DNA of 42,874 nucleotides from assembly GCA_964483175.1 (NCBI GenBank), contig CAZAAT010000008.1:1-42874 (forward strand). Reading direction: 5' to 3'. Of the stretch, positions 16,110 to 24,753 are shown one piece after another (position 1 is the first letter of the stretch; each line of letters starts with the position of its first letter). Made by a program: the position numbers and the translations under genes. The notes under the pieces are model-generated. The model was given only the letters and a program-made list of their open reading frames with translations. It was not told where the DNA came from and searched no databases. Source of the stretch: JAAYHC01 sp964483175 (GTDB lineage: Bacteria > Bacillota > UBA5301).

Positions 16110-17334
16110 GCTGGCGATCAAAAATTTGTTGCGCCACCGCAACCGTACCCTGGTCACCGCGATTATTATCGCTTTTGCGATCTTCTATTATATTCTTTTA
16201 GATTCGATGATCGGCGGCATGACGCAGATGTCTTATCAGACCCTCATCGATTATGAGGCCGGCCACTTGCAGGTAGTCCAAGAGGCTTATTGGGATGAAG
16301 AGGAAGAGCTTCCGCTGGAGCATTTGATCGATCTTGATGACGAGATATTGACTGTGATTAAAGGTGTCCCGGGTCATCAGGGGAGTTCACCTGAGCTCTC
16401 TTTCCGGGCCATGCTCAATAACGGGATTAACGAACTGCCAGTGGTCGGGAAGGGGATTGTCCCGGATCTTTTCGGCCAAGTCTTTGCGCTCGAAGATCAG
16501 TACGTCGAAGGCACGATGTTTCGGCTCGGGCAACACCAGGCGGTCCTAGGCCAACGCCTGGCCGACTTGATGCAGCTAGAAGTCGGCGATTATATCACCC
16601 TGCTGGTCCGAGATAAGAACAAGACCTTTAATACCATCGATGTTGAAGTGGCCGGGCTGGTCCATACCAGCAACCCTAATGTGAACAGCAACTACGTCTA
16701 TCTGCCGTTAGACCTCGTCCAACAAGCGCTCAATACGGATGGTCAGGTGAGTAAGGTCATCGTGAAGTTGGCTAACGCAAATGCGGCCAAACGCGTGGCC
16801 GGTGAGTTGGCCGGAGTTCTTCAGACGAGCGATCCTCGGCTACAGGTTTTCGCTTGGGAAGATTTGGAGGCTGTAACGGTGGCTAAGGCCAAACAAGCTG
16901 CTAACGGTCTGATACTAGGTATTATCCTAATCATCGCAGCGATTGCCATCATCAATACCGTGATCCTTGCTGCCCTGGAGCGAATGGGCGAGATCGGCAT
17001 GATGAAAGCTTTGGGGATGCAAACCAAAGAAGTCGTTTACACTTTCGTACTCGAATCGGTCGGGATCGGTATCATTGGGGGTCTTGTCGGTGTGCTATTC
17101 GGCGTAGTCGGGATTTGGGCACTTAACTTATATGGTCTCGATTATGGTGCTTGGTTTAACCTTGATATGGCCTCTTATGGCATTCCGATAATCGGGAAAA
17201 TGTACGGAGTTTGGAATCCACACTCATTTGTGCTGGTCTTTGGCTTCGGGGTGCTGGCCTCGCTGTTAGCCAGCATCTTGCCGGCTTACTGGGCCGCTGA
17301 TAAAGATCCGGTCAAGGCTATTTACCATCGGTAA
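16096..17334 (+). CDS. FtsX-like/LolCE-type ABC permease (first)
   Basis: The 412-residue protein has the MacB/FtsX fold: one N-terminal helix (residues 17-40, after KNLLRHRNRTLVTA), a large extracytoplasmic domain (about 45-265), then three helices (about 270-295, 320-350, 380-405) with the family motif LERMGEIGMMKALGMQTKEV between the second and third. Together with the ATPase and the second permease it gives a LolCDE-like set of one ATPase and two different permeases. Confidence 0.92.
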   Translation: MFITKLAIKNLLRHRNRTLVTAIIIAFAIFYYILLDSMIGGMTQMSYQTLIDYEAGHLQVVQEAYWDEEEELPLEHLIDLDDEILTVIKGVPGHQGSSPELSFRAMLNNGINELPVVGKGIVPDLFGQVFALEDQYVEGTMFRLGQHQAVLGQRLADLMQLEVGDYITLLVRDKNKTFNTIDVEVAGLVHTSNPNVNSNYVYLPLDLVQQALNTDGQVSKVIVKLANANAAKRVAGELAGVLQTSDPRLQVFAWEDLEAVTVAKAKQAANGLILGIILIIAAIAIINTVILAALERMGEIGMMKALGMQTKEVVYTFVLESVGIGIIGGLVGVLFGVVGIWALNLYGLDYGAWFNLDMASYGIPIIGKMYGVWNPHSFVLVFGFGVLASLLASILPAYWAADKDPVKAIYHR

Positions 17335-17345
17335 GGGGGATCACA

Positions 17346-18605
17346 ATGCCCTTCGTGTTAAAATTAGCGCTGAAAAACCTCTTTCGCCATCGCCTGCGCA
17401 CCTTTGTTTCTGTTGTTGCCATCGCTTTTTCTGTGCTGATCGTTGTCTTTGCCAAAGGATATGTAGATGGGTTAATCGAGTCTACGGTTGCCGATCATAT
17501 CCAGTACAATTCCGGACACATCAAGATCGTAGACCGGCAATATTATCAAGAAGAGCGTCTGTTACCGCTGAACTATCCGATCGATGGCTTTGCAGGTGAA
17601 GGTTTGGACAATCTGATGGCCCGCTTATCCGCGGTAGCCGATGTTGAAATGGTCATTCCCAGGCTGAAATTCGGTGCCCTCATCAGCACCGAAGAAGAGT
17701 TAGTAACCCTTTATGGTTGGGGGGTCAACCCAGAGAAGGAACTGGCCTTTACCCAGATCGAGAAGGAGCTGGTTGAGGGGCGCATGGTTCGACCCGGTCA
17801 GCGTGAAGTGGTCATGGGCTCAGCCTTACTGGCCAAACTTGGCCTTGGCGTCGGCGATAAAGTCACGATCCTGGCTAATACGGCCTATGGCTCACTCACC
17901 GGTGTTACTTTTACAATTGTCGGGCGGATATTGAGTAGTCTCAAGATGCTGAATGAGTTTGTCTTCTATCTACCGTTTGATCAGGCTCAGCGAATCTTGT
18001 TCATGGAGGATCAGGCCACTGAAGTTTTAATTGTGACCAAGAGCCGGAACCTCGTGCCACAACTTTTACCACAGGTTAAACAAATCCTGGCCGAGAATGG
18101 AGCCGGGGAGAGGTATTTAGCGTTGGGATACAAAGAGACCAGTGATCTCATCGCATTAATGGACGTGGCCCAGGTGATTTACAATAACATCTATGCCTTC
18201 TTGGTCCTGTTGGCGTGCATTGTGGTTATCAATACCATGATCATGATTGTCGCGGAGCGCCGGAAAGAAATCGGTATGATGGGGGCTCTCGGATTAGAGC
18301 GGAAGGATATTTTGTTGCTCTTCGTTATTGAGGGTGGCATCATGGGGGTTATCGGCAGCTTGCTCGGCGCCATCTCCGGTACGATCCTCACCCGTTATGT
18401 GGCGCAAACCGGTATTGATTATACCGCAGCCTTGGCAGGTTTCAGCGAGGAACACTTGATGAGCCCGATCATTTATCCGATTTATTCGGTCGAAAACACG
18501 ATCTTCGCCTTCGTTTTAGGTGCAATTGTGGTTACCATTGCTTGCCTCATCCCGGCGCGCCGGGCGGCGAAGTTAGATCCTACCGAAGCAATGCGGGAAG
18601 GTTAG
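17346..18605 (+). CDS. FtsX-like/LolCE-type ABC permease (second)
   Basis: The 419-residue paralogue of the preceding permease has the same plan: N-terminal helix after KNLFRHRLRTFVSVV, periplasmic-type domain, then three C-terminal helices, with VAERRKEIGMMGALGLERKD as the coupling motif. It ends ARRAAKLDPTEAMREG, the usual FtsX-family terminus. The gap to the first permease is 11 bases and a GGGGG ribosome-binding site precedes the ATG. Confidence 0.92.
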   Translation: MPFVLKLALKNLFRHRLRTFVSVVAIAFSVLIVVFAKGYVDGLIESTVADHIQYNSGHIKIVDRQYYQEERLLPLNYPIDGFAGEGLDNLMARLSAVADVEMVIPRLKFGALISTEEELVTLYGWGVNPEKELAFTQIEKELVEGRMVRPGQREVVMGSALLAKLGLGVGDKVTILANTAYGSLTGVTFTIVGRILSSLKMLNEFVFYLPFDQAQRILFMEDQATEVLIVTKSRNLVPQLLPQVKQILAENGAGERYLALGYKETSDLIALMDVAQVIYNNIYAFLVLLACIVVINTMIMIVAERRKEIGMMGALGLERKDILLLFVIEGGIMGVIGSLLGAISGTILTRYVAQTGIDYTAALAGFSEEHLMSPIIYPIYSVENTIFAFVLGAIVVTIACLIPARRAAKLDPTEAMREG

Positions 18606-18622
18606 AGAAAGGGGTTCTAAAC

Positions 18623-19363
18623 ATGAAGAAGTTCATTTTACTAGTTGTATATTTGGTGATGATCATGGCTTCCGGCCTGCCGACCCTCGCTCTAACTGCG
18701 GAGGAGATCATCGCCAAAGTGGATGAAAACCAATACATCACTAGCGCTAAAGCCGAAGCGGAGATGATAATCACCAATAGCGGGCGGAAGATAACCAAGA
18801 CTATGGTCAGCTTAACAGATGGGGACAACAGTTTGACCGAGTTCACTAATCCGCGTGATCGCGGCACCAAATTCCTCAAGCGCGGCGATGATCTGTGGAT
18901 GTTCTTTCCTGATGCAGAAGATACCGTTAAGATCTCGGGCCACATGCTCAGTCAAGGAATGATGGGTAGCGATTTTTCCTATCAAGATATGATGGAATCC
19001 GACAAGCTGACTGAACTCTATACCTACACGCTAGTCGGTGAGGGCGAGGTAAATGGGCGGGCCTGTTACGTCCTTGAAGGGATTGCCGTGGAGGGTAAAG
19101 AGGTCTCCTATTACCGGCGGAAATCTTGGATCGATAAAGAAAGGTTTGTCGGTCTCAAAGAGGAGTTGTATGCCGAGAGCGGTCGCTTGCTGAAGGTGCT
19201 GACTGTTACTAGGGTCGAGGAGATTGATGGTCGCTGGTATCCGGTGGAATCAGTTATGGAAAATAAGCTGCGTAAGAATACCCAGACCGAGTTTATCCTC
19301 AAAACGATCGAGTTTAACCCGGAAATCCCCGCCGGGACATTTACGCTGGAGAGTATGAGATAA
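18623..19363 (+). CDS. LolA-like outer membrane lipoprotein-sorting family protein
   Basis: The protein (246 residues) has a Sec signal peptide (residues 1-24, ending PTLALTAEE, no lipobox) and the LolA-like fold seen in proteins annotated as outer membrane lipoprotein-sorting proteins: DGDNSLTEFTNPRDRGTKFL, GDDLWMFFPDAEDTVKISGH, and GRACYVLEGIAV. In other diderms such proteins carry lipids or lipoproteins through the periplasm. ATG 18623, with AGAAAGGGG upstream, is preferred to an upstream in-frame codon lying within the permease gene. It lies 17 bases after the permeases and 3 bases before the barrel gene. Confidence 0.85.
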   Translation: MKKFILLVVYLVMIMASGLPTLALTAEEIIAKVDENQYITSAKAEAEMIITNSGRKITKTMVSLTDGDNSLTEFTNPRDRGTKFLKRGDDLWMFFPDAEDTVKISGHMLSQGMMGSDFSYQDMMESDKLTELYTYTLVGEGEVNGRACYVLEGIAVEGKEVSYYRRKSWIDKERFVGLKEELYAESGRLLKVLTVTRVEEIDGRWYPVESVMENKLRKNTQTEFILKTIEFNPEIPAGTFTLESMR

Positions 19364-19366
19364 GGT

Positions 19367-20350
19367 ATGACTGTAATGCGTTGGATATCGATGATAACCA
19401 TATTGTTGCTACTGATCGGGGCCACGGCGTCAGCCTTCGCGGTAGAGGCCGGGGGTGAGCTGGCGATAGAGTATGCTGGAGAGATCACCGAAAGTCTAGA
19501 GCTCGAGCTCTTTCTGCCGCCACTTGGTGATACGGAGCTTCGTTATGCTTTCGTCCTCAACCGACCGGTGCAGGATTTGCTAGCAAACAAAGATGCTTCA
19601 TATTTTGCCAAGAAACTCTATCTCAAGCACCGGTTTTCCGCTTTTCACCTGACCGTAGGGAGGCAGCCGATCTCTTGGGCCTTTGGTTCCTTACTTAACC
19701 CGGCCGATTATACTCCGGGCTCGGTACAGATGGGAGAAGAATTTGACAGCAAATATACTGATGCGGTAGAGGTTTACATTCCGGTAAATTGGAACTCAAG
19801 CCTTTCTCTGGTCACATCTTTTCCGGAGGGTTTCACAACCGATCTGGATAAGGCTAAATGGGGTGCGCGAGCCAGAATGGGACTCGGAGGCTATGATCTG
19901 ACGATGAATTATGTCCGGGAGGCTGAGGTTCGGCCCCAGGGAGTTCCCATGCAGAGGGTCGGCTTAACGGCCAAGGGCGATTTGGGTTCTTTCGGGGTCT
20001 ATGCGGCGTACGCCCATCAATTCTGTGATAAAAATAAAAGCAGTAATAGTTTTCTGATCGGCGCTGATTATAGTTTTAATCTGGATTACGATACCAAAAT
20101 TACCACGCAGGTAGAGTATCTAGCTAGTAGGCCCGGTGATCAAGATCTCCTGGTGGGTAGCATTGGTTATCCGCTCGATGACTTTTCCACACTATCCTTA
20201 CTTGCTACCGTGTATATGGCTGACGGCAGCATCGCGTTAACGCCACGTTACCAAAATACCCTACCGGGTGGGATTGACCTGGCGGCTAGCTGTACCTTCC
20301 AGACCAATCGGGATCTGGATATTATGTTCCGATTAAGTTATCCGTTCTAG
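19367..20350 (+). CDS. Predicted outer-membrane beta-barrel protein
   Basis: The protein (327 residues) has a signal peptide (residues 1-27, ending TASAFAVEAG) and then alternating polar/hydrophobic strands with turns (for example LKHRFSAFHLTVGRQPISWA, YDLTMNYVREAEV, GVYAAYAHQF, LDYDTKITTQVEYLAS), and ends in MFRLSYPF with terminal Phe, the usual outer-membrane insertion signal. No helical membrane segments are present after the signal. It closes the TetR operon, so it may be the outer-membrane partner of the ABC/LolA-like genes. I do not recognise a named family, and barrel strand count was judged by eye. Confidence 0.75.
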   Translation: MTVMRWISMITILLLLIGATASAFAVEAGGELAIEYAGEITESLELELFLPPLGDTELRYAFVLNRPVQDLLANKDASYFAKKLYLKHRFSAFHLTVGRQPISWAFGSLLNPADYTPGSVQMGEEFDSKYTDAVEVYIPVNWNSSLSLVTSFPEGFTTDLDKAKWGARARMGLGGYDLTMNYVREAEVRPQGVPMQRVGLTAKGDLGSFGVYAAYAHQFCDKNKSSNSFLIGADYSFNLDYDTKITTQVEYLASRPGDQDLLVGSIGYPLDDFSTLSLLATVYMADGSIALTPRYQNTLPGGIDLAASCTFQTNRDLDIMFRLSYPF

Positions 20351-20365
20351 CTTGTCCTATTTCAT

Positions 20366-20395
20366 TAGACATTTTGCCAGCTGGTATGGTAAAAT
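20366..20395 (+). promoter_or_regulatory. Sigma-A promoter of the importer operon
   Basis: TAGACA (20366-20371) and TAAAAT (20390-20395) are 18 bases apart, with an extended -10 TGG just before. Transcription would start near 20402, ahead of the structured leader. Confidence 0.6.
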
Positions 20396-20424
20396 GACAA
20401 TTAAGTAAATATTATCTTGTCGAT

Positions 20425-20550
20425 ACGTCTACGAGGTTGCGCTCCTGTCTTCTTCGGATCATGGAGGCAATCCGGTAGGGTATAACTGGAAACGGTTATG
20501 CCTCCCCTTTGGAAAGTAGCACGGTGATTCGGTTGCCGATGGTTTCAGAA
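20425..20550 (+). ncRNA. Structured 5' leader, candidate molybdenum/tungsten-cofactor riboswitch aptamer
   Basis: GGAGGC (20463-20468) can pair with GCCTCC (20500-20505), and inside it ATAACTG-GAAA-CGGTTAT forms a hairpin with a GNRA loop, followed by CCCC-TTT-GGAAAG. The segment from GTAGGG through the hairpin to GCCTCCC and GGAAAG resembles, from memory, the 3' half of the moaA-type Moco riboswitch; the 5' half is less convincing. It precedes an intrinsic terminator and a FecCD-type importer, consistent with control of molybdate or tungstate uptake. Class assignment needs a covariance-model search. Confidence 0.5.
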
Positions 20551-20554
20551 TGAG

Positions 20555-20582
20555 CAGCTTTCGCAAAGGGAGCTGTTTTTTT
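20555..20582 (+). terminator. Leader terminator of the importer operon
   Basis: CAGCTTTC (20555-20562) pairs with GGGAGCTG (20568-20575, two G-U pairs), loop GCAAA, followed by seven T. It lies between promoter and first gene, so it must be conditional (riboswitch expression platform). Confidence 0.8.
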
Positions 20583-20618
20583 GTTGTCCAAACTCATGTA
20601 ACCTAGGAGGAGAAGTTG

Positions 20619-21029
20619 ATGAACAAAAAGACTGTCCTGTTGTTGGTGTTCGTGTTGGCCTTGGCTGTGGCAATTCCCGCATCTGCCCTGGATCTTGTGG
20701 AGTCTAATCCCCAAGATGGTAGTAAAGCGTTCGCGGTGGATAGCCAGATCTATCTCCTGTTTGACAAGAATGTGGTTAACTTTCAGATTAAGGACAACAA
20801 CTTGCAGTGCTTTACCCTTTTTGATCCCCAGAACCAATCTGTGCCCATCGAAGTAATTCTCGCTGATGACCAAATTGAACCCGAAAAGAGAAACGAAATA
20901 ATCATTAAACCAAGGACCGCCTTAAAAGGCAATACCGCTTATAGGCTGGAGATTTCTCCTGAGCTGCAGGCCAAAAATGGACAGACTCTGGAGAAAAAGA
21001 TAGTTATTAGTTTTACTACGGCTAACTAA
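20619..21029 (+). CDS. Small secreted Ig-like (Big_5/SbsA-type) domain protein
   Basis: The protein (136 residues) has a signal peptide (1-24, ending IPASA) followed by one bacterial Ig-like domain: SNPQDGSKAFAVDSQIYLLF, DKNVVNF, VPIEVILADDQIEP, TAYRLEISPELQAKNG and KIVISFTT. It is closely similar to the N-terminal domain of the fusion protein at 24754-26157. ATG 20619 has AGGAGGAG six bases upstream. It is the first gene of the importer operon, 22 bases before the permease. Such domains usually help adhesion or protein contacts; its role in a transporter operon is unknown. Confidence 0.85.
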   Translation: MNKKTVLLLVFVLALAVAIPASALDLVESNPQDGSKAFAVDSQIYLLFDKNVVNFQIKDNNLQCFTLFDPQNQSVPIEVILADDQIEPEKRNEIIIKPRTALKGNTAYRLEISPELQAKNGQTLEKKIVISFTTAN

Positions 21030-21051
21030 TAAACTGTTTAGAAAGGTAAGT

Positions 21052-22062
21052 ATGGCTAAACGACGATTACTTTATTTGATCATTTATATCTTACCAATTG
21101 TCTTGATCTTTCTAACGTTACTGATCGGCCGGTATCCGATACCGCTAAGCAAGATGCCTGAAATACTGATGCATCCGTTCGCTTCGGACAAATCGGCTGT
21201 TCCAGATGTTTATACGACGATTGTCTGGGATATTAGGATGCCGAGGGCTTTACTGGCCGCTCTGGTAGGAGGAGCATTGGCAGTTAGCGGCGCAGCCTTT
21301 CAAGGTTTGTTTCGTAACCCTCTGGTTAACTCAGGGATGTTAGGTGTGAGCTCAGGGGCTGGTTTCGGGGCAGCATTGGCGATTTTATTGTTTAACCGCT
21401 TCTCGCCACAAGTATATTTATTTGCTCTGGCATTTGGCGGCTTGGCAGTTCTCCTTAGCTACCTGGTTGGTCGGATATATAACACCACACCTACCGTAAT
21501 GCTAATCTTGGGTGGCGTTGTCATCTCCTCAATCTTTTCCGCTGCCACTTCATATTTGAAATATGTAGCGGATCCGACGAATCAGCTGCCGGCCATCACT
21601 TTTTGGCTGATGGGTAGTTTTGCTTCGGCTAGTCGCCACGATTTAGTCATCGGCCTGCCGCCGATGTTGATCGGTATCACGGGCCTTGTGCTCATCAGGT
21701 GGCGGATCAATGTCCTTTCCATGGGTGATCGTGAAGCGCAGACTCTGGGGATTAATGCCAATTTTGAAAAGCTATTAGCTATCGCTTTTGCCACGCTGTC
21801 CACGGCGGGAGCAGTCTGTGTCAGTGGAACTATCGGCTGGGTAGGTCTGATCATTCCTCATGTCGGAAGAATGATCGTTGGCAATGATAATAAGATATTG
21901 ATTCCCATCAGCACTGCTTTAGGTGCTTCTTTTTTAGTTATCGTTGATAATATCGCCAGAACTATCACTAGCGGTGAAATTCCCATCGGAATCTTAACTT
22001 CGCTAGTAGGCGGACCCTTCTTCATTTACCTCTTGAAAAAGACCAAAGGGGGTAATTGGTGA
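21052..22062 (+). CDS. FecCD/BtuC-type ABC importer permease
   Basis: The 336-residue membrane protein belongs to the type II importer permeases for metal chelates, cobalamin, haem or (MolB) molybdate. Family motifs are IRMPRALLAALVGGALAVSG, FRNPLVNSGMLGVSSGAGFG, VCVSGTIGWVGLIIPHVGRM and ARTITSGEIPIGILTSLVGG. About nine or ten hydrophobic helices are visible. Its stop and the ATPase start overlap (TGATG). The ligand cannot be deduced from the permease alone. Confidence 0.95.
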   Translation: MAKRRLLYLIIYILPIVLIFLTLLIGRYPIPLSKMPEILMHPFASDKSAVPDVYTTIVWDIRMPRALLAALVGGALAVSGAAFQGLFRNPLVNSGMLGVSSGAGFGAALAILLFNRFSPQVYLFALAFGGLAVLLSYLVGRIYNTTPTVMLILGGVVISSIFSAATSYLKYVADPTNQLPAITFWLMGSFASASRHDLVIGLPPMLIGITGLVLIRWRINVLSMGDREAQTLGINANFEKLLAIAFATLSTAGAVCVSGTIGWVGLIIPHVGRMIVGNDNKILIPISTALGASFLVIVDNIARTITSGEIPIGILTSLVGGPFFIYLLKKTKGGNW

Positions 22063-22898
22063 TGAGCTCAATCGCTATTGAAGCGAAAAGCATTTCTTTT
22101 GCCTACGGAGCCAAGCCGGTTCTTTCCGAGGTCAGCTTTGACGTTATGCAGGGTGAAGTGTTTTGTATCGTTGGTCCGAATGGCTGTGGCAAGACCACCT
22201 TGCTCGATTGCGTACTCGGACTGTTAAAGGTAAACCAGGGTGAGGTGCTCGTCGATCAAATACCGATAAAGAATTTTAAGCCGCCGCAATTAGCGGAGAA
22301 GATTGCGTATGTGCCACAGATTCATCAACGATCATTCCCGTATACGATCAAAGAAATTGTCTTAATGGGTCGGGCCCATCGTACGACGCTATTTACCTCT
22401 CCTACAGTAGAAGACAGGGACATCGCCCTAGAAGCGCTGGAAATGGTGGGACTAGCCGACCTGGCTGACCAACCATATACCCAAGTTAGTGGAGGCCAAT
22501 GTCAACTGGTGATGATTGCCCGGGCCTTGGCTCAGCAACCCAAGATTATTATTATGGATGAGCCAACAGCCCATCTTGATTTCAAAAATGAGCTATTGCT
22601 GTTAGAGACGGTAGTCGATCTGGTGCGAGATAACGGGATCTCGGTCGTAATGGCCACGCATTTCCCCAACCATGCCTACTATTTTGAATCCAACGGGATT
22701 GCGACCAGAATTGCTTTAATGAGCAATCAGCGTTTTGCTGAGGTTGGCCGGCCGTGTGAAGTCTTAAATGAGGAAAATATCAAGAAAATTTATGGTATAA
22801 ACTCGAAGGTCTTGGACTGTAGGTTTGACCAGAATAATCTAATTCGACAAATTGTCCCGCTGTCGATTATCAAAGAATCCGGGAGGGATAATCAATGA
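22062..22898 (+). CDS. FecE/BtuD-type ABC importer ATPase
   Basis: The 278-residue ATPase has Walker A GPNGCGKTT near residue 37, Q-loop AYVPQIHQRSFPYTIKEIVL, signature VSGGQCQLVMIARAL near 145, Walker B IIIMDEPTAHLD and H-loop ATHFP. Sequence class matches the permease next to it. ATG 22062 follows AAAGGGGG; GTG and TTG codons just upstream are less likely. It overlaps the binding-protein gene by four bases (AATGA). Confidence 0.95.
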   Translation: MSSIAIEAKSISFAYGAKPVLSEVSFDVMQGEVFCIVGPNGCGKTTLLDCVLGLLKVNQGEVLVDQIPIKNFKPPQLAEKIAYVPQIHQRSFPYTIKEIVLMGRAHRTTLFTSPTVEDRDIALEALEMVGLADLADQPYTQVSGGQCQLVMIARALAQQPKIIIMDEPTAHLDFKNELLLLETVVDLVRDNGISVVMATHFPNHAYYFESNGIATRIALMSNQRFAEVGRPCEVLNEENIKKIYGINSKVLDCRFDQNNLIRQIVPLSIIKESGRDNQ

Positions 22899-23974
22899 GA
22901 CATTTAAAACAGTTTGGAGCACGAGTATTGCTGGTTTTGTTGGTGTCAGCATTGCTGATTCCGACTACCACAAGTGCGGCGGTTAACGGATATCCGGTAA
23001 CCATAGTGGATTCACTCGGCAGGGAAGTGACTATCACCAAACCGGTCAGCCGCATCGCCTGTGGCTATGCTTATTCCGGGCATGTGGTGACCATGCTTGG
23101 TCGCGCAGATGATATTGTTGCCGTTGTCAATGGGTTGCAGCGAGATAAAGTATTGACTCAGATGTATCCACACATCAAAGATCTACCTGTTCCGTTTAGT
23201 AGCGGAACAATCAACATGGAAGTGTTACTAGCTACCGGGGCCGAAGTGGTCTTTATGCAGCCGGATACAGCGCAAAATCGTAGCGTGACCGATAAGCTTG
23301 ATCGCTTGGGTATCCCGTATATTGCGATTGCTTTCACCTCGATGGATGAACAAATTGAGACGATTTCAGTTATTGGCAAAGTGATCGGCAGGACAGAAGC
23401 GGCTGAAAGGTACATTGACTATTACCGCCAGACCATAGCTGAGATAGAAAAGATAGCCAACACGATCCCCGATAATGAAAGAGTTCGCTTATACCATTCG
23501 GTCAATGAAGCTGTACGCACGGATCTGCGTGATAGCCTGCCAGCCGACTGGATTCGGGCAACCGGAGCGATCAACGTTTCAATTGACGCAGATTTGCGAA
23601 TTTCAGGCGATAAATCCTTTGCAACTCTCGAACAGATTTACCTTTGGGATCCCGATCTGATCATCGCCAATGAGGCTGGCGTTCCTGAGTATATGTTAAG
23701 TAATGAGCAGTGGGCTTCATTGCGGGCGGTGAAGAATAAACGGGTTTATCAGATTCCTAATGGCGTCTCCCGCTGGGGCCATCCGGGTTCGCTTGAAACC
23801 CCGCTGGCAGCGATGTGGACTGCCAAGCTGGTCTACCCTGATTACTTTGGCCATATTGATATGCACAAAGAAACCAAAGATTTCTATGCGAATTTCTTCG
23901 ATGTTGAGCTAACAGATGACGAGGTCAGCGCCATCTTAGAGGGGCGCGGTATGCGCGAACCAAAACATAGATAG
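22895..23974 (+). CDS. Periplasmic solute-binding protein of the FecCD-type importer
   Basis: The 359-residue protein has a Sec signal peptide (1-29) without a lipobox, so it should be soluble in a periplasm. The mature part is a PF01497-type helical-backbone binding protein (VTIVDSLGREVTITKPVSRI; GTINMEVLLATGAEVVFMQP; ATLEQIYLWDPDLIIANEAG; VYQIPNGVSRWGHPGSLETP). The end motif with ETPLAAMWTAKLVYPD is shared with its paralogue at 24754-26157. Ligand unknown; molybdate or tungstate is the working idea from the leader RNA, and chelated iron or cobalamin are alternatives. Confidence 0.92.
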   Translation: MRHLKQFGARVLLVLLVSALLIPTTTSAAVNGYPVTIVDSLGREVTITKPVSRIACGYAYSGHVVTMLGRADDIVAVVNGLQRDKVLTQMYPHIKDLPVPFSSGTINMEVLLATGAEVVFMQPDTAQNRSVTDKLDRLGIPYIAIAFTSMDEQIETISVIGKVIGRTEAAERYIDYYRQTIAEIEKIANTIPDNERVRLYHSVNEAVRTDLRDSLPADWIRATGAINVSIDADLRISGDKSFATLEQIYLWDPDLIIANEAGVPEYMLSNEQWASLRAVKNKRVYQIPNGVSRWGHPGSLETPLAAMWTAKLVYPDYFGHIDMHKETKDFYANFFDVELTDDEVSAILEGRGMREPKHR

Positions 23975-23989
23975 GTGGGAGGGCTTGTA

Positions 23990-24721
23990 GTGAAGACTTA
24001 CGTGTGTATTGATGATACGGACATCTTAGGTAGCCGTGGCACAGGTCACTTGGCTAGCATGTTGATTGAGCGGATTGAGGAGAAGGGTTGGGGAAAATGC
24101 TCGTATATCACTAGACACCAACTCTATTTCCATCCCGATATTCCTTATACCTCACATAATAGCGCGATGTGTTTCGTCATTGAACACGATCAGGAGATCT
24201 TTACTGAGTTGCGGGACTATGCAATTGATTTTTTACTCGCCGAGAGTGAGGACGGGTCTGATCCGGGATTGTGTATTGCTGAATATGATCAGATTAAGGA
24301 TCACCAGGCCTTGATGGACTACGGCAAACGGGCCAAAAGCGAGATATTGACTAAGCAGATCGCCTATGACCTAGCTAATGAGGTTGGTGTTCATCTTTCG
24401 GAGCATGGTGGTACCGGTGGCGGGGTAATTGGCGCTTTAGCCGGTGTAGGCCTGCGCTTAACCGGAAATGATGGGCGGATTAAGGGCAAGATGACTTTCC
24501 CGATACCTGGTGATACGCTAACCGTTGAGCAAATCTTGGCCAACTCTGATATTGATCGAGTGCAAAGCTTGGACGGGGGAGAGCTATTATCGCCGGATAC
24601 CCAGATTAAACTGGGTGAAAAAGTTAAAGCTGTTTTTCTGGATTATCAAAAAGTACTGCTGGTTTTCTTTGAAGATGGGGTGTGGAAGACCTGCGTAAAA
24701 GAACAGCTGAGACAGTTCTAA
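23990..24721 (+). CDS. TiaS-like (DUF1743-related) protein in the importer operon
   Basis: The 243-residue soluble protein begins KTYVCIDDTDILGSRGTGHL, like the N-terminal part of archaeal tRNA(Ile2) 2-agmatinylcytidine synthetase TiaS, and contains GGTGGGVIGALAGVGLRLTG near residue 145. It lacks the long C-terminal zinc-binding and OB-fold parts of TiaS, so tRNA modification is doubtful. The start is GTG 23990 after GGGAGGG. It sits between the two binding-protein genes and is probably co-transcribed with them. The assignment rests on two motifs. Confidence 0.6.
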   Translation: MKTYVCIDDTDILGSRGTGHLASMLIERIEEKGWGKCSYITRHQLYFHPDIPYTSHNSAMCFVIEHDQEIFTELRDYAIDFLLAESEDGSDPGLCIAEYDQIKDHQALMDYGKRAKSEILTKQIAYDLANEVGVHLSEHGGTGGGVIGALAGVGLRLTGNDGRIKGKMTFPIPGDTLTVEQILANSDIDRVQSLDGGELLSPDTQIKLGEKVKAVFLDYQKVLLVFFEDGVWKTCVKEQLRQF

Positions 24722-24753
24722 CGACCTACATACGAGAAAGTGGAGGGGTTCGT

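Noticed and set aside
20401..20618. Cobalamin or lysine riboswitch in the importer leader
   Set aside because: I could not find the B12-box blocks or the lysine-riboswitch core; the visible blocks fit the Moco type better, though still tentatively.
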